Source: JABDKJ01 sp964609215 (lineage in GTDB: Bacteria > Bacteroidota > Bacteroidia > Flavobacteriales_D > JABDKJ01). Taken from it: a stretch of 64,000 bases of DNA. Positions 27,198-35,872 of this stretch are shown here, one piece after another (the first letter of the stretch is position 1; each line of letters starts with the position of its first letter). Location: positions 58,958-122,957 of the forward strand of contig CAZSQZ010000009.1 of the NCBI GenBank assembly GCA_964609215.1. Direction: 5' to 3'. The position numbers and the translations under genes were made by a program. The notes beneath the pieces are model-generated. The model searched no databases. It was not told where the DNA came from and worked only from the letters and a program-made list of their open reading frames with translations.

Positions 27198-28232
27198 ATG
27201 AATATCTTAATAACAGGAGGGGCAGGTTATATTGGCTCTCATACCGTTTTGGAAATAATAGAAAAACGCAATTGGCAGTGTATTTCGGTTGATAATTATG
27301 TCAACTCGAGTGCTAGTACCTATTCCAGAATAAATCAAATTGCCAAAAGAGAAATATCTTTTTCTGATATAGACCTCTGTAATTTGAAGGACTTAGAAAA
27401 ACTATTTTCCGAAGAGAGAATAGACGGTGTTATTCATTTTGCCGCCCTTAAGTCGGTTCCAGAATCGGTAGAAAAGCCATTGGATTACTTCGATAACAAT
27501 ATTAATGGACTTCTTAATTTAATTCGGTGTTGCAAAAAATTTAGAGTTGCAAATTTTATTTTTAGTTCATCTTGTTCTATCTATGGAAATACCAATCAAC
27601 TACCCGTAAATGAACAGACCAAAATGGGAGTTGCTGAATCTCCTTACGCCTTAACAAAGCAAATGGGAGAACAAATAATCAATGATTTCATCAAATCTGA
27701 CGTTTCAATTAATTTTGTTTCACTGCGTTATTTCAATCCGGTTGGGGCGCATCAATCTGGGCTGAATGGTGAAGTGCCCTTGCAAGTTCCTAATAATCTT
27801 GTACCCTATATAACTCAAACTGCAGCTGGAATAAGAGAACAGTTAACCGTATTTGGGGGAGATTATAACACCTCAGATGGAACCTGTGTTAGAGATTATA
27901 TTCATGTTTCTGATATTGCCAATGCTCATATTTTAGCAATGGATAGACTATTGAATGAAAAGAATGAAAGCAAACATGAAGTTTTTAATCTAGGAACAGG
28001 AACAGGTGTTTCTGTTTTAGAAGTAATTAAAGCTTTTGAAAGAGTCAATGATTTGAAACTAAATTATTCCATTGGAGATAGGAGGTCAGGGGACGTTGAA
28101 GAAATATATGCAGATAATTCATTGGCCTTAGAGAAACTAAATTGGAAACCATTGAGAAGTATTGAAGAGATGATGAAAAGCGCCTGGCTCTGGCAAATGG
28201 AAATGGCTAAAGAAAGCTTTAAAACTGAATGA
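27198..28232 (+). CDS. galE: UDP-glucose 4-epimerase
   Basis: GalE interconverts UDP-glucose and UDP-galactose (sometimes the N-acetyl forms) with tightly bound NAD. The 344-residue protein has the Rossmann motif TGGAGYIGSH, then VIHFAALKSVPES, FIFSSSCSIYG and the catalytic YALTK (YxxxK). Later it has RYFNPVGAH and GTCVRDYIHVSDIA, all at the expected places. It closes the glycan cluster and its TGA overlaps the start of nth by 4 bases. Its likely job here is to supply galactose-type nucleotide sugars. Confidence 0.95.
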   Translation: MNILITGGAGYIGSHTVLEIIEKRNWQCISVDNYVNSSASTYSRINQIAKREISFSDIDLCNLKDLEKLFSEERIDGVIHFAALKSVPESVEKPLDYFDNNINGLLNLIRCCKKFRVANFIFSSSCSIYGNTNQLPVNEQTKMGVAESPYALTKQMGEQIINDFIKSDVSINFVSLRYFNPVGAHQSGLNGEVPLQVPNNLVPYITQTAAGIREQLTVFGGDYNTSDGTCVRDYIHVSDIANAHILAMDRLLNEKNESKHEVFNLGTGTGVSVLEVIKAFERVNDLKLNYSIGDRRSGDVEEIYADNSLALEKLNWKPLRSIEEMMKSAWLWQMEMAKESFKTE

Positions 28233-28864
28233 ATAAGACTGAAAAAGTAAAATATCTATTAAATAAACTCGAGGAGATTTACCCAGAAACTTCAGTGCCT
28301 CTGGACCATAGAGATGCTTATACTTTGTTAATTGCGGTGCTGCTTTCCGCACAATGCACAGATAAAAGAGTAAATGAAGTAACCCCAGACCTTTTTAAAA
28401 AGGCCGATACGCCTCAGAAAATGGTCAAAATGCCTGTTGAGAAAATTCGAGAGATAATAAAACCCTGTGGATTATCTCCAACAAAATCTAAGGCTATATA
28501 TAACTTATCTAAAATTTTATTGAATAAGCATGAAGGAGAAGTTCCCCAAAATTTTGAGGATTTGGAGGAATTGCCTGGTGTTGGGCACAAAACAGCTTCT
28601 GTTGTAATGAGTCAAGCATTTGGAGTACCAGCATTTCCTGTTGATACTCATATTCATAGGTTGATGTGGCGATGGGGTTTAAGTAATGGTAAAAGTGTCA
28701 ATCAGACAGAAAAAGATGCTAAAAGATTATTTCCTAGGGAAAAATGGAATAAGTTGCATTTGCAAATCATTTTTTATGGAAGAGAATATTCACCTGCCAG
28801 AGCATGGGACATTGAGAATGATATGATACAAAAAACAATAGGCAGGAAAAATCTTAAGAAATAA
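28229..28864 (+). CDS. nth: Endonuclease III without Fe-S cysteines
   Basis: Nth removes oxidised pyrimidines from DNA and nicks the abasic site in base-excision repair. The 211-residue protein has the helix-hairpin-helix LEELPGVGHKTASVV with the catalytic lysine (about K121), then FPVDTHIHRL with the catalytic aspartate (about D139). The C-terminal four-cysteine [4Fe-4S] loop of E. coli Nth is missing; the region reads YGREYSPARAWDIENDM and holds no cysteine. The only cysteines are near residues 43 and 80. It overlaps galE by 4 bases and is followed by a terminator. Confidence 0.93.
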   Translation: MNKTEKVKYLLNKLEEIYPETSVPLDHRDAYTLLIAVLLSAQCTDKRVNEVTPDLFKKADTPQKMVKMPVEKIREIIKPCGLSPTKSKAIYNLSKILLNKHEGEVPQNFEDLEELPGVGHKTASVVMSQAFGVPAFPVDTHIHRLMWRWGLSNGKSVNQTEKDAKRLFPREKWNKLHLQIIFYGREYSPARAWDIENDMIQKTIGRKNLKK

Positions 28865-28915
28865 AAAACCCTTTCTGAATAATGGCTTTTGACCAGAACT
28901 CAAAAAGGGTTTTTA
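28863..28915. terminator. Bidirectional hairpin terminator after nth
   Basis: AAAAACCCTTT and AAAGGGTTTTT face each other around a 27-base loop, with T-runs on both sides. It sits between the nth stop codon and the convergent small gene and can stop transcription from both. Confidence 0.65.
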
Positions 28916-28930
28916 CTAAGGAATTTGACC

Positions 28931-29134
28931 TTAGTTTAGAATCATCTTGACTTTTTTCAACGTTTTGGAATCTCTAACACTTAAAGCTTTACTGTACGCA
29001 AGTATGCTGTTAACAGTTGACTTCTTTGGTGACAGTTCCATTTCTTTAGTATCGACAGCTATACGCTGAAAGATGCTCTTTTCATTGTTTTCTAAGTCTT
29101 GTAAATCTTCAAAAGTAAAATTAACCATAGGCAT
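28931..29134 (-). CDS. Small hypothetical protein (67 residues)
   Basis: I do not recognise a named family. The reading frame extends to 29167, but the ATG at 29134 (MPMVNFTFEDLQDL) is the more natural start. The protein is a charged, short sequence with a KKSTVNSILAYSKAL core. I recall similar small conserved proteins from Bacteroidota, though I cannot name one. It is a lone gene, with the nth terminator at its 3' side and the metH start at its 5' side. No signal peptide or membrane segment is seen. Confidence 0.6.
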   Translation of the reverse strand: MPMVNFTFEDLQDLENNEKSIFQRIAVDTKEMELSPKKSTVNSILAYSKALSVRDSKTLKKVKMILN

Positions 29135-29229
29135 TTTTAATCGTTTCTGAATCAAAAACGTGCCCAATTCAATCTTATTGCATTTCTTTGAAAAAAAATC
29201 AATTGCAATTTTTATTTGTGATTAATTGA

Positions 29230-31941
29230 ATGAAGAAATTGGTGGATTCTAGCCTTTTAGTAAAAGAGAAATACGAATATAAGTGGGAGGGTGTAAGTAA
29301 TTTGAAAATCAGTGGTTTAGAACCGTTGGAGCTGCGTCCTGATAGTAATTTTGTCAATATCGGTGAACGTACCAACGTTACTGGTTCTCGCAAGTTTTTA
29401 CGCCTTATTAAAGAGAATAATTATGAGGCAGGTATAGACATTGCAAGGGATCAGGTAGAAGGAGGGGCTCAGGTGATAGATGTCAACATGGATGAGGGAA
29501 TGCTCGATGGGAAAGAAGCCATGGTGAAATTTCTAAATTTAATTGCTGCAGAGCCGGATATTGCTAGAGTTCCGGTAATGGTAGACTCTTCTAAATGGGA
29601 GATAATAGAAGCAGGTTTGCAATGTCTTCAAGGCAAGGGAATAGTCAATTCCATCAGTTTGAAGAATGGAGAAAAAGAATTTTTAGAACAAGCACAGAAA
29701 ATTCTTGATTATGGAGCTGCAACTATAGTTATGGCCTTTGATGAGAAAGGACAAGCGGATACCTATCAAAGAAGAATAGATATCTGTAAGAGATCGTATG
29801 ACTTACTAGTTGAAAAATTGGACTTTCCTCCTCAAGACATCATTTTTGACCCGAATATTTTCCCAGTAGCAACGGGAATAGAAGAACATAGAAATTATGC
29901 ACTTGATTTTTTTAGAGCTACCAGATGGATTAGGGAAAATCTCCCTGGAGCCCATGTTTCAGGAGGTGTAAGTAATGTTTCGTTTTCTTTTCGAGGTAAT
30001 ACTAAAGTAAGAGAGGCGATGCATTCTGCATTTTTGTATCATGCTATCCATCAAGGAATGGATATGGGTATAGTGAATCCGACCATGCTGGAGGTCTATG
30101 ATGAAATACCAAAGGACTTACTTGAGAGAGTTGAAGATGTACTGCTCAATAGAAGAGAAGATGCTACGGAAAGGCTATTGGAATTTGCAGAAAATGTGGT
30201 TCAAGACGGTAAGAAGGAGACGAAAAACCTGGCTTGGAGAGATAATACCGTTGAAGAAAGATTAAAACATGCTCTAGTAAAAGGAATTACCGAATTTATT
30301 GAAGATGATACCGAGGAGGCAAGAATTAAATTGAACAAGCCTTTAGATGTTATTGAGGGGCCATTAATGGCCGGAATGAATGTGGTCGGAGATCTTTTTG
30401 GTTCTGGAAAGATGTTTTTACCTCAAGTAGTTAAAAGTGCTAGGGTAATGAAGAAAGCTGTTGCCTATTTAACTCCTTTCTTAGAAGCTGATAAATCAAA
30501 AAGCACATCTGCAGGACGCATCTTAATGGCTACTGTAAAAGGCGATGTGCACGATATTGGAAAGAATATAGTAGGAGTGGTTTTAGGCTGCAATAATTAT
30601 GAAATTATTGACTTAGGAGTGATGGTTCCCGCAGAGAAAATCATTCAAAGGGCAAGGGAAGAGAAAGCCGAAATAATAGGTTTAAGCGGCTTAATTACTC
30701 CATCTTTAGATGAAATGGTTCAGGTAGCCAAGGAAATGGAGAAAGCAGGTTTAAATATTCCTTTACTAATTGGTGGTGCAACGACAAGCAGAGTGCACAC
30801 TGCGGTTAAGATTGAAGAAAATTATCCTTCGGGAACTACCTTACATGTGCTAGATGCATCACGAAGTGTTACGGTTGCAGGGAGATTATTGAGCTCGGGA
30901 AAAACTGTTTTTTCTCAGGAAATAAGAGAGGAATATTCTAAGCTAAGAACTACTTACCAAGCTAAAAAAGAAGCGAAAAGCTTGCTTTCAATAGAAGAAG
31001 CTAGAAAAAATAAGCTTCAAATCGATTGGGAGAACTTTGAGCCTTATGCTCCGAAGCAATTGGGAGTATTTACGATTGAACCCGAACTTTCTGAATTGAT
31101 TGATTTCATTGACTGGACTCCCTTCTTTCAGACCTGGGAACTAGCGGGTCGATTTCCAAGAATATTGGAAGATGAAATAGTAGGAGAACAGGCAAAAGAG
31201 CTTCATAGAGATGCATTAAGCATGTTAAATAAGATAGTTCAAGAAAAATGGTTAACGGCTAAAGGTGTATATGGTTTTTGGGAAGCAAATTCCAATGATG
31301 ATGACATCATTTTAAAGAAAAGTGAAACAGCATTTGCGCACTTTCATATGATGCGGCAGCAAACCCGGAAAGCAAAAGGAGCGGCTAATTATTCTTTGGC
31401 AGATTTTATTGCACCAAAAGAAAGCGGTAAAAAAGATTATCTGGGGGCTTTTGCAGTTACTACAGGAATTGGAATAGAGTCTAAGATTCAAGAATTCGAA
31501 AAGAATATAGACGATTATAATAGTATATTATTAAAAGCCCTTGCAGACAGGTTGGCGGAGGCATTTGCAGAAATGCTCCATGCTAAGGTGAGAAAAGAAT
31601 TTTGGGGATATGGCAAAAGTGAAAACCTGGAAAATGAGGATTTGATCCGAGAAAAATACCAGGGAATTCGTCCAGCACCTGGTTATCCTGCATGTCCGGA
31701 TCATACTGAAAAGCCTGAATTATTTAGAATTTTGAATGCAAGTCAAAATACTGAAATAGAACTTACAGAAAACTTTGCAATGAGTCCAGCCGCTTCTGTA
31801 TGTGGGTGGTACTTTTCTCATCCAAATAGTAGGTATTTTGGGATTCAAAAAATCCTTAAGGATCAAGTTGAAAGTTTAGCTGAACGTAAAAATAAGTCAC
31901 TGGATGAAATGACACGCTGGCTTTCACCTTATTTGGATTGA
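29230..31941 (+). CDS. metH: B12-dependent methionine synthase core, no homocysteine domain
   Basis: MetH moves the methyl group of methyl-tetrahydrofolate to homocysteine through cobalamin. This 903-residue protein starts in the pterin-binding domain (NIGERTNVTGSRKF, VDSSKWEIIEAGL). It then has the four-helix cap and the B12 domain with the cobalt ligand motif GDVHDIGKNIV and IGLSGLITPS. The C-terminal reactivation domain has RPAPGYPACPDH. The N-terminal homocysteine-binding zinc domain (about 330 residues in E. coli MetH) is absent and no separate gene for it is in the window. Bacteroidota often encode it apart. The 3' end overlaps the convergent exbD gene by 13 bases. Confidence 0.93.
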   Translation: MKKLVDSSLLVKEKYEYKWEGVSNLKISGLEPLELRPDSNFVNIGERTNVTGSRKFLRLIKENNYEAGIDIARDQVEGGAQVIDVNMDEGMLDGKEAMVKFLNLIAAEPDIARVPVMVDSSKWEIIEAGLQCLQGKGIVNSISLKNGEKEFLEQAQKILDYGAATIVMAFDEKGQADTYQRRIDICKRSYDLLVEKLDFPPQDIIFDPNIFPVATGIEEHRNYALDFFRATRWIRENLPGAHVSGGVSNVSFSFRGNTKVREAMHSAFLYHAIHQGMDMGIVNPTMLEVYDEIPKDLLERVEDVLLNRREDATERLLEFAENVVQDGKKETKNLAWRDNTVEERLKHALVKGITEFIEDDTEEARIKLNKPLDVIEGPLMAGMNVVGDLFGSGKMFLPQVVKSARVMKKAVAYLTPFLEADKSKSTSAGRILMATVKGDVHDIGKNIVGVVLGCNNYEIIDLGVMVPAEKIIQRAREEKAEIIGLSGLITPSLDEMVQVAKEMEKAGLNIPLLIGGATTSRVHTAVKIEENYPSGTTLHVLDASRSVTVAGRLLSSGKTVFSQEIREEYSKLRTTYQAKKEAKSLLSIEEARKNKLQIDWENFEPYAPKQLGVFTIEPELSELIDFIDWTPFFQTWELAGRFPRILEDEIVGEQAKELHRDALSMLNKIVQEKWLTAKGVYGFWEANSNDDDIILKKSETAFAHFHMMRQQTRKAKGAANYSLADFIAPKESGKKDYLGAFAVTTGIGIESKIQEFEKNIDDYNSILLKALADRLAEAFAEMLHAKVRKEFWGYGKSENLENEDLIREKYQGIRPAPGYPACPDHTEKPELFRILNASQNTEIELTENFAMSPAASVCGWYFSHPNSRYFGIQKILKDQVESLAERKNKSLDEMTRWLSPYLD

Positions 31942-32378
31942 GGAACAGTCGAATAAAGTATTTTCAAGGCATTTGATTTGCGTAGCTCCTGCTTTACTTC
32001 TTGAACAATCCCCATTCTTACCGACTTATCAATATGAAGAGAACGAATGATTTTCGGTCTGTCAATTTCAGATCTTGAGCTATCTCCTTCATTAACCCAA
32101 TTTGGAATCTCATGTATTGCAGAAATGGCGTCATTGAGTTGAATCACTTCCCCATCATCTATTTTTCCAATATGAATATGATCAATTAAAGAAATATTCT
32201 TGATGACATGCCTTTCGGAACTTGAGGGTTCCTGAACTTCAAAAAGTTGATCAAAGGGTTTAATTACTGTTACCACCATAAAAAAGAACAATAGAATAAA
32301 TACTATATCCGGTAGACTAGAGGTATTTATCAGAAAAGACCTGTCTTTTCTGAAATTTAGTTTTTTAATTTTTTTAAT
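31929..32378 (-). CDS. ExbD-like protein, second copy, no usual start codon
   Basis: This TolR/ExbD-type protein is a diverged paralogue of the one at 33254. The frame upstream of the first TTG (32291) encodes NFRKDRSFLINTSSLPDIVFILL, including the proton-channel aspartate of the transmembrane helix; starting at 32291 would remove half of that helix. Reading back, there is no ATG, GTG or TTG before the preceding gene ends. The first possible initiator is ATT at 32378-32376, sharing one base with the upstream TAA; a second ATT is at 32369. Expression by translational coupling, or by +1 frameshift at the TAA, are alternatives. The coordinates assume ATT at 32378. Confidence 0.6.
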   Translation of the reverse strand: MKKIKKLNFRKDRSFLINTSSLPDIVFILLFFFMVVTVIKPFDQLFEVQEPSSSERHVIKNISLIDHIHIGKIDDGEVIQLNDAISAIHEIPNWVNEGDSSRSEIDRPKIIRSLHIDKSVRMGIVQEVKQELRKSNALKILYSTVPQSK

Positions 32379-33084
32379 TTTTGAATTCCGCTTCTGATAT
32401 TCTTTGAGGGTAAACCTGCCTCACAGCAATGATCTTATCCCTTTCTTTTTCGCGATCCAATTTTGAAAATTCAATTCCGAAATGCTGAATACAAAGCTGA
32501 TCTCTTAATTTATTAATAGCTGAAGTAAGTTCATTTTGAACATTTATATATTGCGCATAGCTGGTGGTTTTATCATTTTGAATTGAAATAATGACATCTG
32601 ACCTTAAGATTTTGAACTCTCCGAAATAATCTACTGCTAGTTTTTTTTCTAGCAGCTTAGCTAAGCTATCATTTCTTAATGCAATTGATTCTTTATTGCT
32701 ACAATTAGTTCTTTGCTTTAGCGCATTAATGCTTTGGATTAATGAATCTTTTCTTAACCATTTCCTTTCTGGGAATTCGCTATTTGCTTGCTCATCTTTA
32801 AAAACTCCTCCATTGCATAAAAATTCTTTGGCAATGATTTTTAGTTCTTTGATCTCAATTGCTTGATCTTCAACAAGGATTTCATCATTGAGATTGACAA
32901 ATACACTTAGAACATTTTTATCGGGAATTTCGCTTATAGTTTCATTTTCTTCAAGTGCTGGTAATATTCTCAATATACCTTGTTCTTCTCGGAGTGAGGT
33001 GGTCATCAACCAAAAGACTAAGAGCAGAAATGCTATATCCGCCATTGACCCAGTTGATACCTTTTTTTGGCTTTTCGTTTTCAT
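32374..33084 (-). CDS. ExbD-like protein, second copy, long form
   Basis: The 236-residue protein has a short N-terminal end and one transmembrane helix with the key aspartate (SMADIAFLLLVFWLMTTSL). A large periplasmic part follows. It clearly resembles the protein at 33731 along its full length, ending in the same RISEAE pattern, but is more diverged. Together with the next gene it repeats the exbD-exbD order of the main operon, from which it is separated by a strong terminator, so it should have its own promoter. ExbD subunits couple ExbB proton flow to TonB-type energy transfer. Confidence 0.78.
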   Translation of the reverse strand: MKTKSQKKVSTGSMADIAFLLLVFWLMTTSLREEQGILRILPALEENETISEIPDKNVLSVFVNLNDEILVEDQAIEIKELKIIAKEFLCNGGVFKDEQANSEFPERKWLRKDSLIQSINALKQRTNCSNKESIALRNDSLAKLLEKKLAVDYFGEFKILRSDVIISIQNDKTTSYAQYINVQNELTSAINKLRDQLCIQHFGIEFSKLDREKERDKIIAVRQVYPQRISEAEFKN

Positions 33085-33203
33085 TAAATGTATTTGAAGG
33101 TTATAGTAAATAAACTGGTTTGTTATTCATTTAATTGTAGCCAATAATGAACTCAATGTCCCCGTTTATTGCAGCTAAACACCAGTAAATATTAAGCACA
33201 AAA

Positions 33204-33229
33204 AACCCCGTAACAATTGTTACGGGGTT
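33204..33229 (-). terminator. Rho-independent terminator after the main exb operon
   Basis: A perfect 26-base palindrome (AACCCCGTAACAA and its complement) is followed, on the reverse strand, by a run of T. It lies 25 bases after the exbD stop codon and divides the main exb operon from the second exbD pair. Confidence 0.85.
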
Positions 33230-33253
33230 ACATTATTTTTAATCGATTTTTTC

Positions 33254-33718
33254 CTATTGAGAACGATCTTTCTCTAAAGTAGAGTAAAGAATTTTAAGGG
33301 CTTCGGCTTCTCTTAATTTGTACTTAACATCTCCAACAATTCCCATCTCGGTAGATTTATCGATTTTCAATGAAGTTACAATAAGAGGCTTTTCCGCTTC
33401 AAATCTTGAATCCTTATTATCCTTAACCCACTGTCTAATATCATCTAACTTTGCAATTGCATCATCCAATTGAATAACAGGCTCCGTTCCATATCTTCCA
33501 TCAATAGGGACTCCAATATTTATGTAATCAATTAACTCTTTCTTCTCGATTGTTGTTATTTCCGAAGCTTTTGGGGTCTCAAATTGTACCAGAGGATCGT
33601 CTTCTTTTATTACGGTAACTACCATAAAAAAGAACAATAACATGAACACGATGTCTGGTAAACTTGCTGTTGAAATTTCATCAACTCCTTTTTTTCCTCC
33701 TTTCCTAAATTTTGACAT
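33254..33718 (-). CDS. ExbD/TolR-type biopolymer transport protein, short form
   Basis: The 154-residue protein has an N-terminal basic part, then one transmembrane helix SLPDIVFMLLFFFMVVTVI with the essential aspartate. A periplasmic domain follows, ending in LRE-A-ALKILYSTLEK. With ExbB and the longer ExbD it should form the inner-membrane proton channel that powers TonB receptors. It is the last gene of the operon exbB / membrane protein / exbD / exbD, 12 bases after the preceding gene, and is followed by a terminator. Confidence 0.85.
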   Translation of the reverse strand: MSKFRKGGKKGVDEISTASLPDIVFMLLFFFMVVTVIKEDDPLVQFETPKASEITTIEKKELIDYINIGVPIDGRYGTEPVIQLDDAIAKLDDIRQWVKDNKDSRFEAEKPLIVTSLKIDKSTEMGIVGDVKYKLREAEALKILYSTLEKDRSQ

Positions 33719-33730
33719 AATCTGAAAAAA

Positions 33731-34471
33731 TTAATTTCTACTATCTTTTGGTTCAGCCTCAGAAATTCTGTTTGGGAAAACATTTCTTACTGCAAGAATT
33801 TTCACTTTATCTTTCTCAATCTTATCATCTAAATCAGTAAATTTTCTCTTCCAATGCTTCATACACAAATCATCTCTCAATTGTCCTAGGGCAGATGCTA
33901 ACTCATTTTGAACAGAAATATAAGTTTCGTAAGATGTACCCTTATCATTTTGTAATGAGACAACTGCAGCAGGAACCAACTCCCTATATTCACCGAAAAA
34001 GTTAATAGCATCTAGTTTAGATTGCCATTTATCGAGTATCTTTTTCTTTGCATCTATATCCGCTTCTTCCGCTTCTTCCTTTACAGCCTTTTCGTATTGT
34101 TCTTTATGATAACCTACTTTTTCTTGAACATCCGCTTTTCTTACCCATGTTCTTGAAGTCATTTCCTCATCTCCAACTTCTTCCTTAAATACTCCAGTAT
34201 TAGTTAGAAAAGCCATAGCTCCAGATTTTAACTCTGAGATATCACCAGGCTCTCCTTCAATTAGAAGCTCATTTCTAAAGTTTACAAGGACTTCATAAAC
34301 ATTCTTTTTCTTAACTATATCAGAGTTGTCCTCTAAATCAATCGGTGGTAATCTCCTAAGAATTCCGGCATCAGATTCAAGAGTAGTAGTCATTAACCAG
34401 AAAACTAAAAGTAGGAAAGCGATGTCTGCCATCGATCCTGTAGGTATGCTTGGTAATGCTCTTCTTGCCAT
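33731..34471 (-). CDS. ExbD-like protein, long form
   Basis: The 246-residue protein has the transmembrane helix SMADIAFLLLVFWLMTTTL with its conserved aspartate. The periplasmic part is about 200 residues, longer than the usual 140-residue ExbD, and includes a charged helical section (about 115-150, EKAVKEEAEEADIDAKKK) likely to form a coiled coil. It sits one base after the four-helix membrane protein gene. The extra domain suggests a partner other than plain TonB, but this is inference. Confidence 0.82.
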   Translation of the reverse strand: MARRALPSIPTGSMADIAFLLLVFWLMTTTLESDAGILRRLPPIDLEDNSDIVKKKNVYEVLVNFRNELLIEGEPGDISELKSGAMAFLTNTGVFKEEVGDEEMTSRTWVRKADVQEKVGYHKEQYEKAVKEEAEEADIDAKKKILDKWQSKLDAINFFGEYRELVPAAVVSLQNDKGTSYETYISVQNELASALGQLRDDLCMKHWKRKFTDLDDKIEKDKVKILAVRNVFPNRISEAEPKDSRN

Positions 34472-34472
34472 C

Positions 34473-34943
34473 TTATTTAAATAAATTTCTTACTTCGAAA
34501 AATATAATTGCCACAACGGAAATTCCAATAAAAAAGTAAGATAGAAAGCCTGCCATACCGGCAAATTTTGACTCACCCTCAGTTACGTTTAGCTCTAACC
34601 ATTTTTTACCCATTCGAGTGCTCTCTTCAGGTAAACTACCTGAAGCAACAGACCAACAAATCCCACAAATAGCTAGTAAAACTCCAATCCATACCAAAAC
34701 CATGTAGTTCTTTTTGAAATTGGTAATGAGCATAACCAAAAAAGCTCCAATAGCAACCAAAGTACAAAGACCTATAAGAATGTAGGAATCGCTTATTGCA
34801 AAATCCGCCATTTTAGAATTGAAATCGGGGAAAAGATCTCCTCTCTCAAAATTAGCAGGAATGGCTAGAACTGTAAAAACAATACCCAGAACAGCTAAAA
34901 TAGCAGTTAAGGCACCATTTCCAATTTTTAAAACTTTTGACAT
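34473..34943 (-). CDS. Four-helix membrane protein of the exb operon
   Basis: I recognise no named family. The 156-residue protein has hydrophobic segments near residues 10-28, 49-70, 76-97 and 129-150, and a short extracytoplasmic loop with conserved-looking PEESTRMGKKW. It lies between exbB and the long exbD, a place where Bacteroidota operons often carry an uncharacterised membrane protein. It may be an accessory subunit of the channel. Confidence 0.7.
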   Translation of the reverse strand: MSKVLKIGNGALTAILAVLGIVFTVLAIPANFERGDLFPDFNSKMADFAISDSYILIGLCTLVAIGAFLVMLITNFKKNYMVLVWIGVLLAICGICWSVASGSLPEESTRMGKKWLELNVTEGESKFAGMAGFLSYFFIGISVVAIIFFEVRNLFK

Positions 34944-34961
34944 AATATTCTTTTTTAAAAA

Positions 34962-35687
34962 TTAGTCTTTGTACTTAACAATCATATCTACCAAAGAAAT
35001 GGAAGCGTTTTCCATATCATTCACTATACTATCAATTTTTGATAAAATATAGTTATAAAAGATTTGAAGAATAATTGCAACAACAAGACCAGAAACGGTT
35101 GTAATCAAGGCTAATTTCATACCCCCGGCAACAATTGTTGCATTAATAGTAGAAGCTGCCTCAATGTCCTCAAAAGCGTTAATCATACCAATTACCGTCC
35201 CCATGAACCCAAGCATTGGTGCAAGTGCAATAAATAAGGATATCCAAGAAAGACCTTTTTCCAAAAGTCCCATTTGAACCTGACCGTAATTAATAACAGA
35301 TTTTTCAACCTGTTCAACTCCTTCATCAGCTCTTTCTAGTCCTTGGTAAAAAATACTTGCAACAGGTCCTTTAGTATTTCTTAAATACTCTTTTGCCGCT
35401 CCTATTCCTCCAGAACTTAATTTGTTCTCTACATTGCTAAGAATAGCATCTGTATTACTTTGAGCCATATTTAAATATATGATTCTTTCAAGGCAAAGTG
35501 CTAAACCTAGAATAAGACAAACCAATACGAATGCCATAAATTTCGGGTCTCCCTCGATAAAGTAATTTTTAATTTGTTGATGTATTCCAGAGTCTGAAGC
35601 TACATTGTCTGCTGCTTCTTGGGCCATAGCTGGTAAAACAGCCATAAACGCTACTACACTTGTAATAATTCTTGAAAACGTTTTCAT
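34962..35687 (-). CDS. exbB: ExbB/TolQ/MotA-family proton channel protein
   Basis: This 241-residue protein has an N-terminal signal-like segment (ending near AMAQ), then three membrane helices. The family pattern lies in LLEKGLSWISLFIALAPMLGFMGTVIGMINAF and TTVSGLVVAIILQIFYNY. It should assemble as a pentamer around ExbD helices and use the proton gradient to drive TonB- or gliding-type machinery. It is the first gene of a reverse-strand operon. GldL-type motors are longer and different, so this is not the T9SS motor. Confidence 0.88.
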   Translation of the reverse strand: MKTFSRIITSVVAFMAVLPAMAQEAADNVASDSGIHQQIKNYFIEGDPKFMAFVLVCLILGLALCLERIIYLNMAQSNTDAILSNVENKLSSGGIGAAKEYLRNTKGPVASIFYQGLERADEGVEQVEKSVINYGQVQMGLLEKGLSWISLFIALAPMLGFMGTVIGMINAFEDIEAASTINATIVAGGMKLALITTVSGLVVAIILQIFYNYILSKIDSIVNDMENASISLVDMIVKYKD

Positions 35688-35872
35688 GTTATATTTAAAT
35701 AAAGGTTGATATTAGAACTCTTTTATATTGTAATTCATTGTTACCGATAATTAACCCGAACGAGCCTTTCACTTTGAGAAGTAACACAATTTTGAGATTG
35801 CACTTAATTTCAATGTTGAGAAATAGGTTAACAGGTTAAAAATCAATTGTTTTCCGAATAGAAATTCTATTC

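Noticed and set aside
32282..32382. Simple sequencing frameshift as the reason for the missing exbD start
   Set aside because: Neither of the other two frames offers an ATG near the A-rich run, so one inserted or deleted base would not create a normal start. It could still fuse the two genes, so I kept the point as a finding with a check on the raw reads.
33200..33232. Riboswitch or attachment site in the perfect palindrome
   Set aside because: It is short, sits just after an operon end and has a T-run on the correct strand, so a terminator explains it fully.
34962..35687. GldL/GldM-type type IX motor
   Set aside because: The protein has the ExbB/TolQ helix pattern and is followed by ExbD-type proteins; GldM is a much larger single-helix protein with long periplasmic domains.
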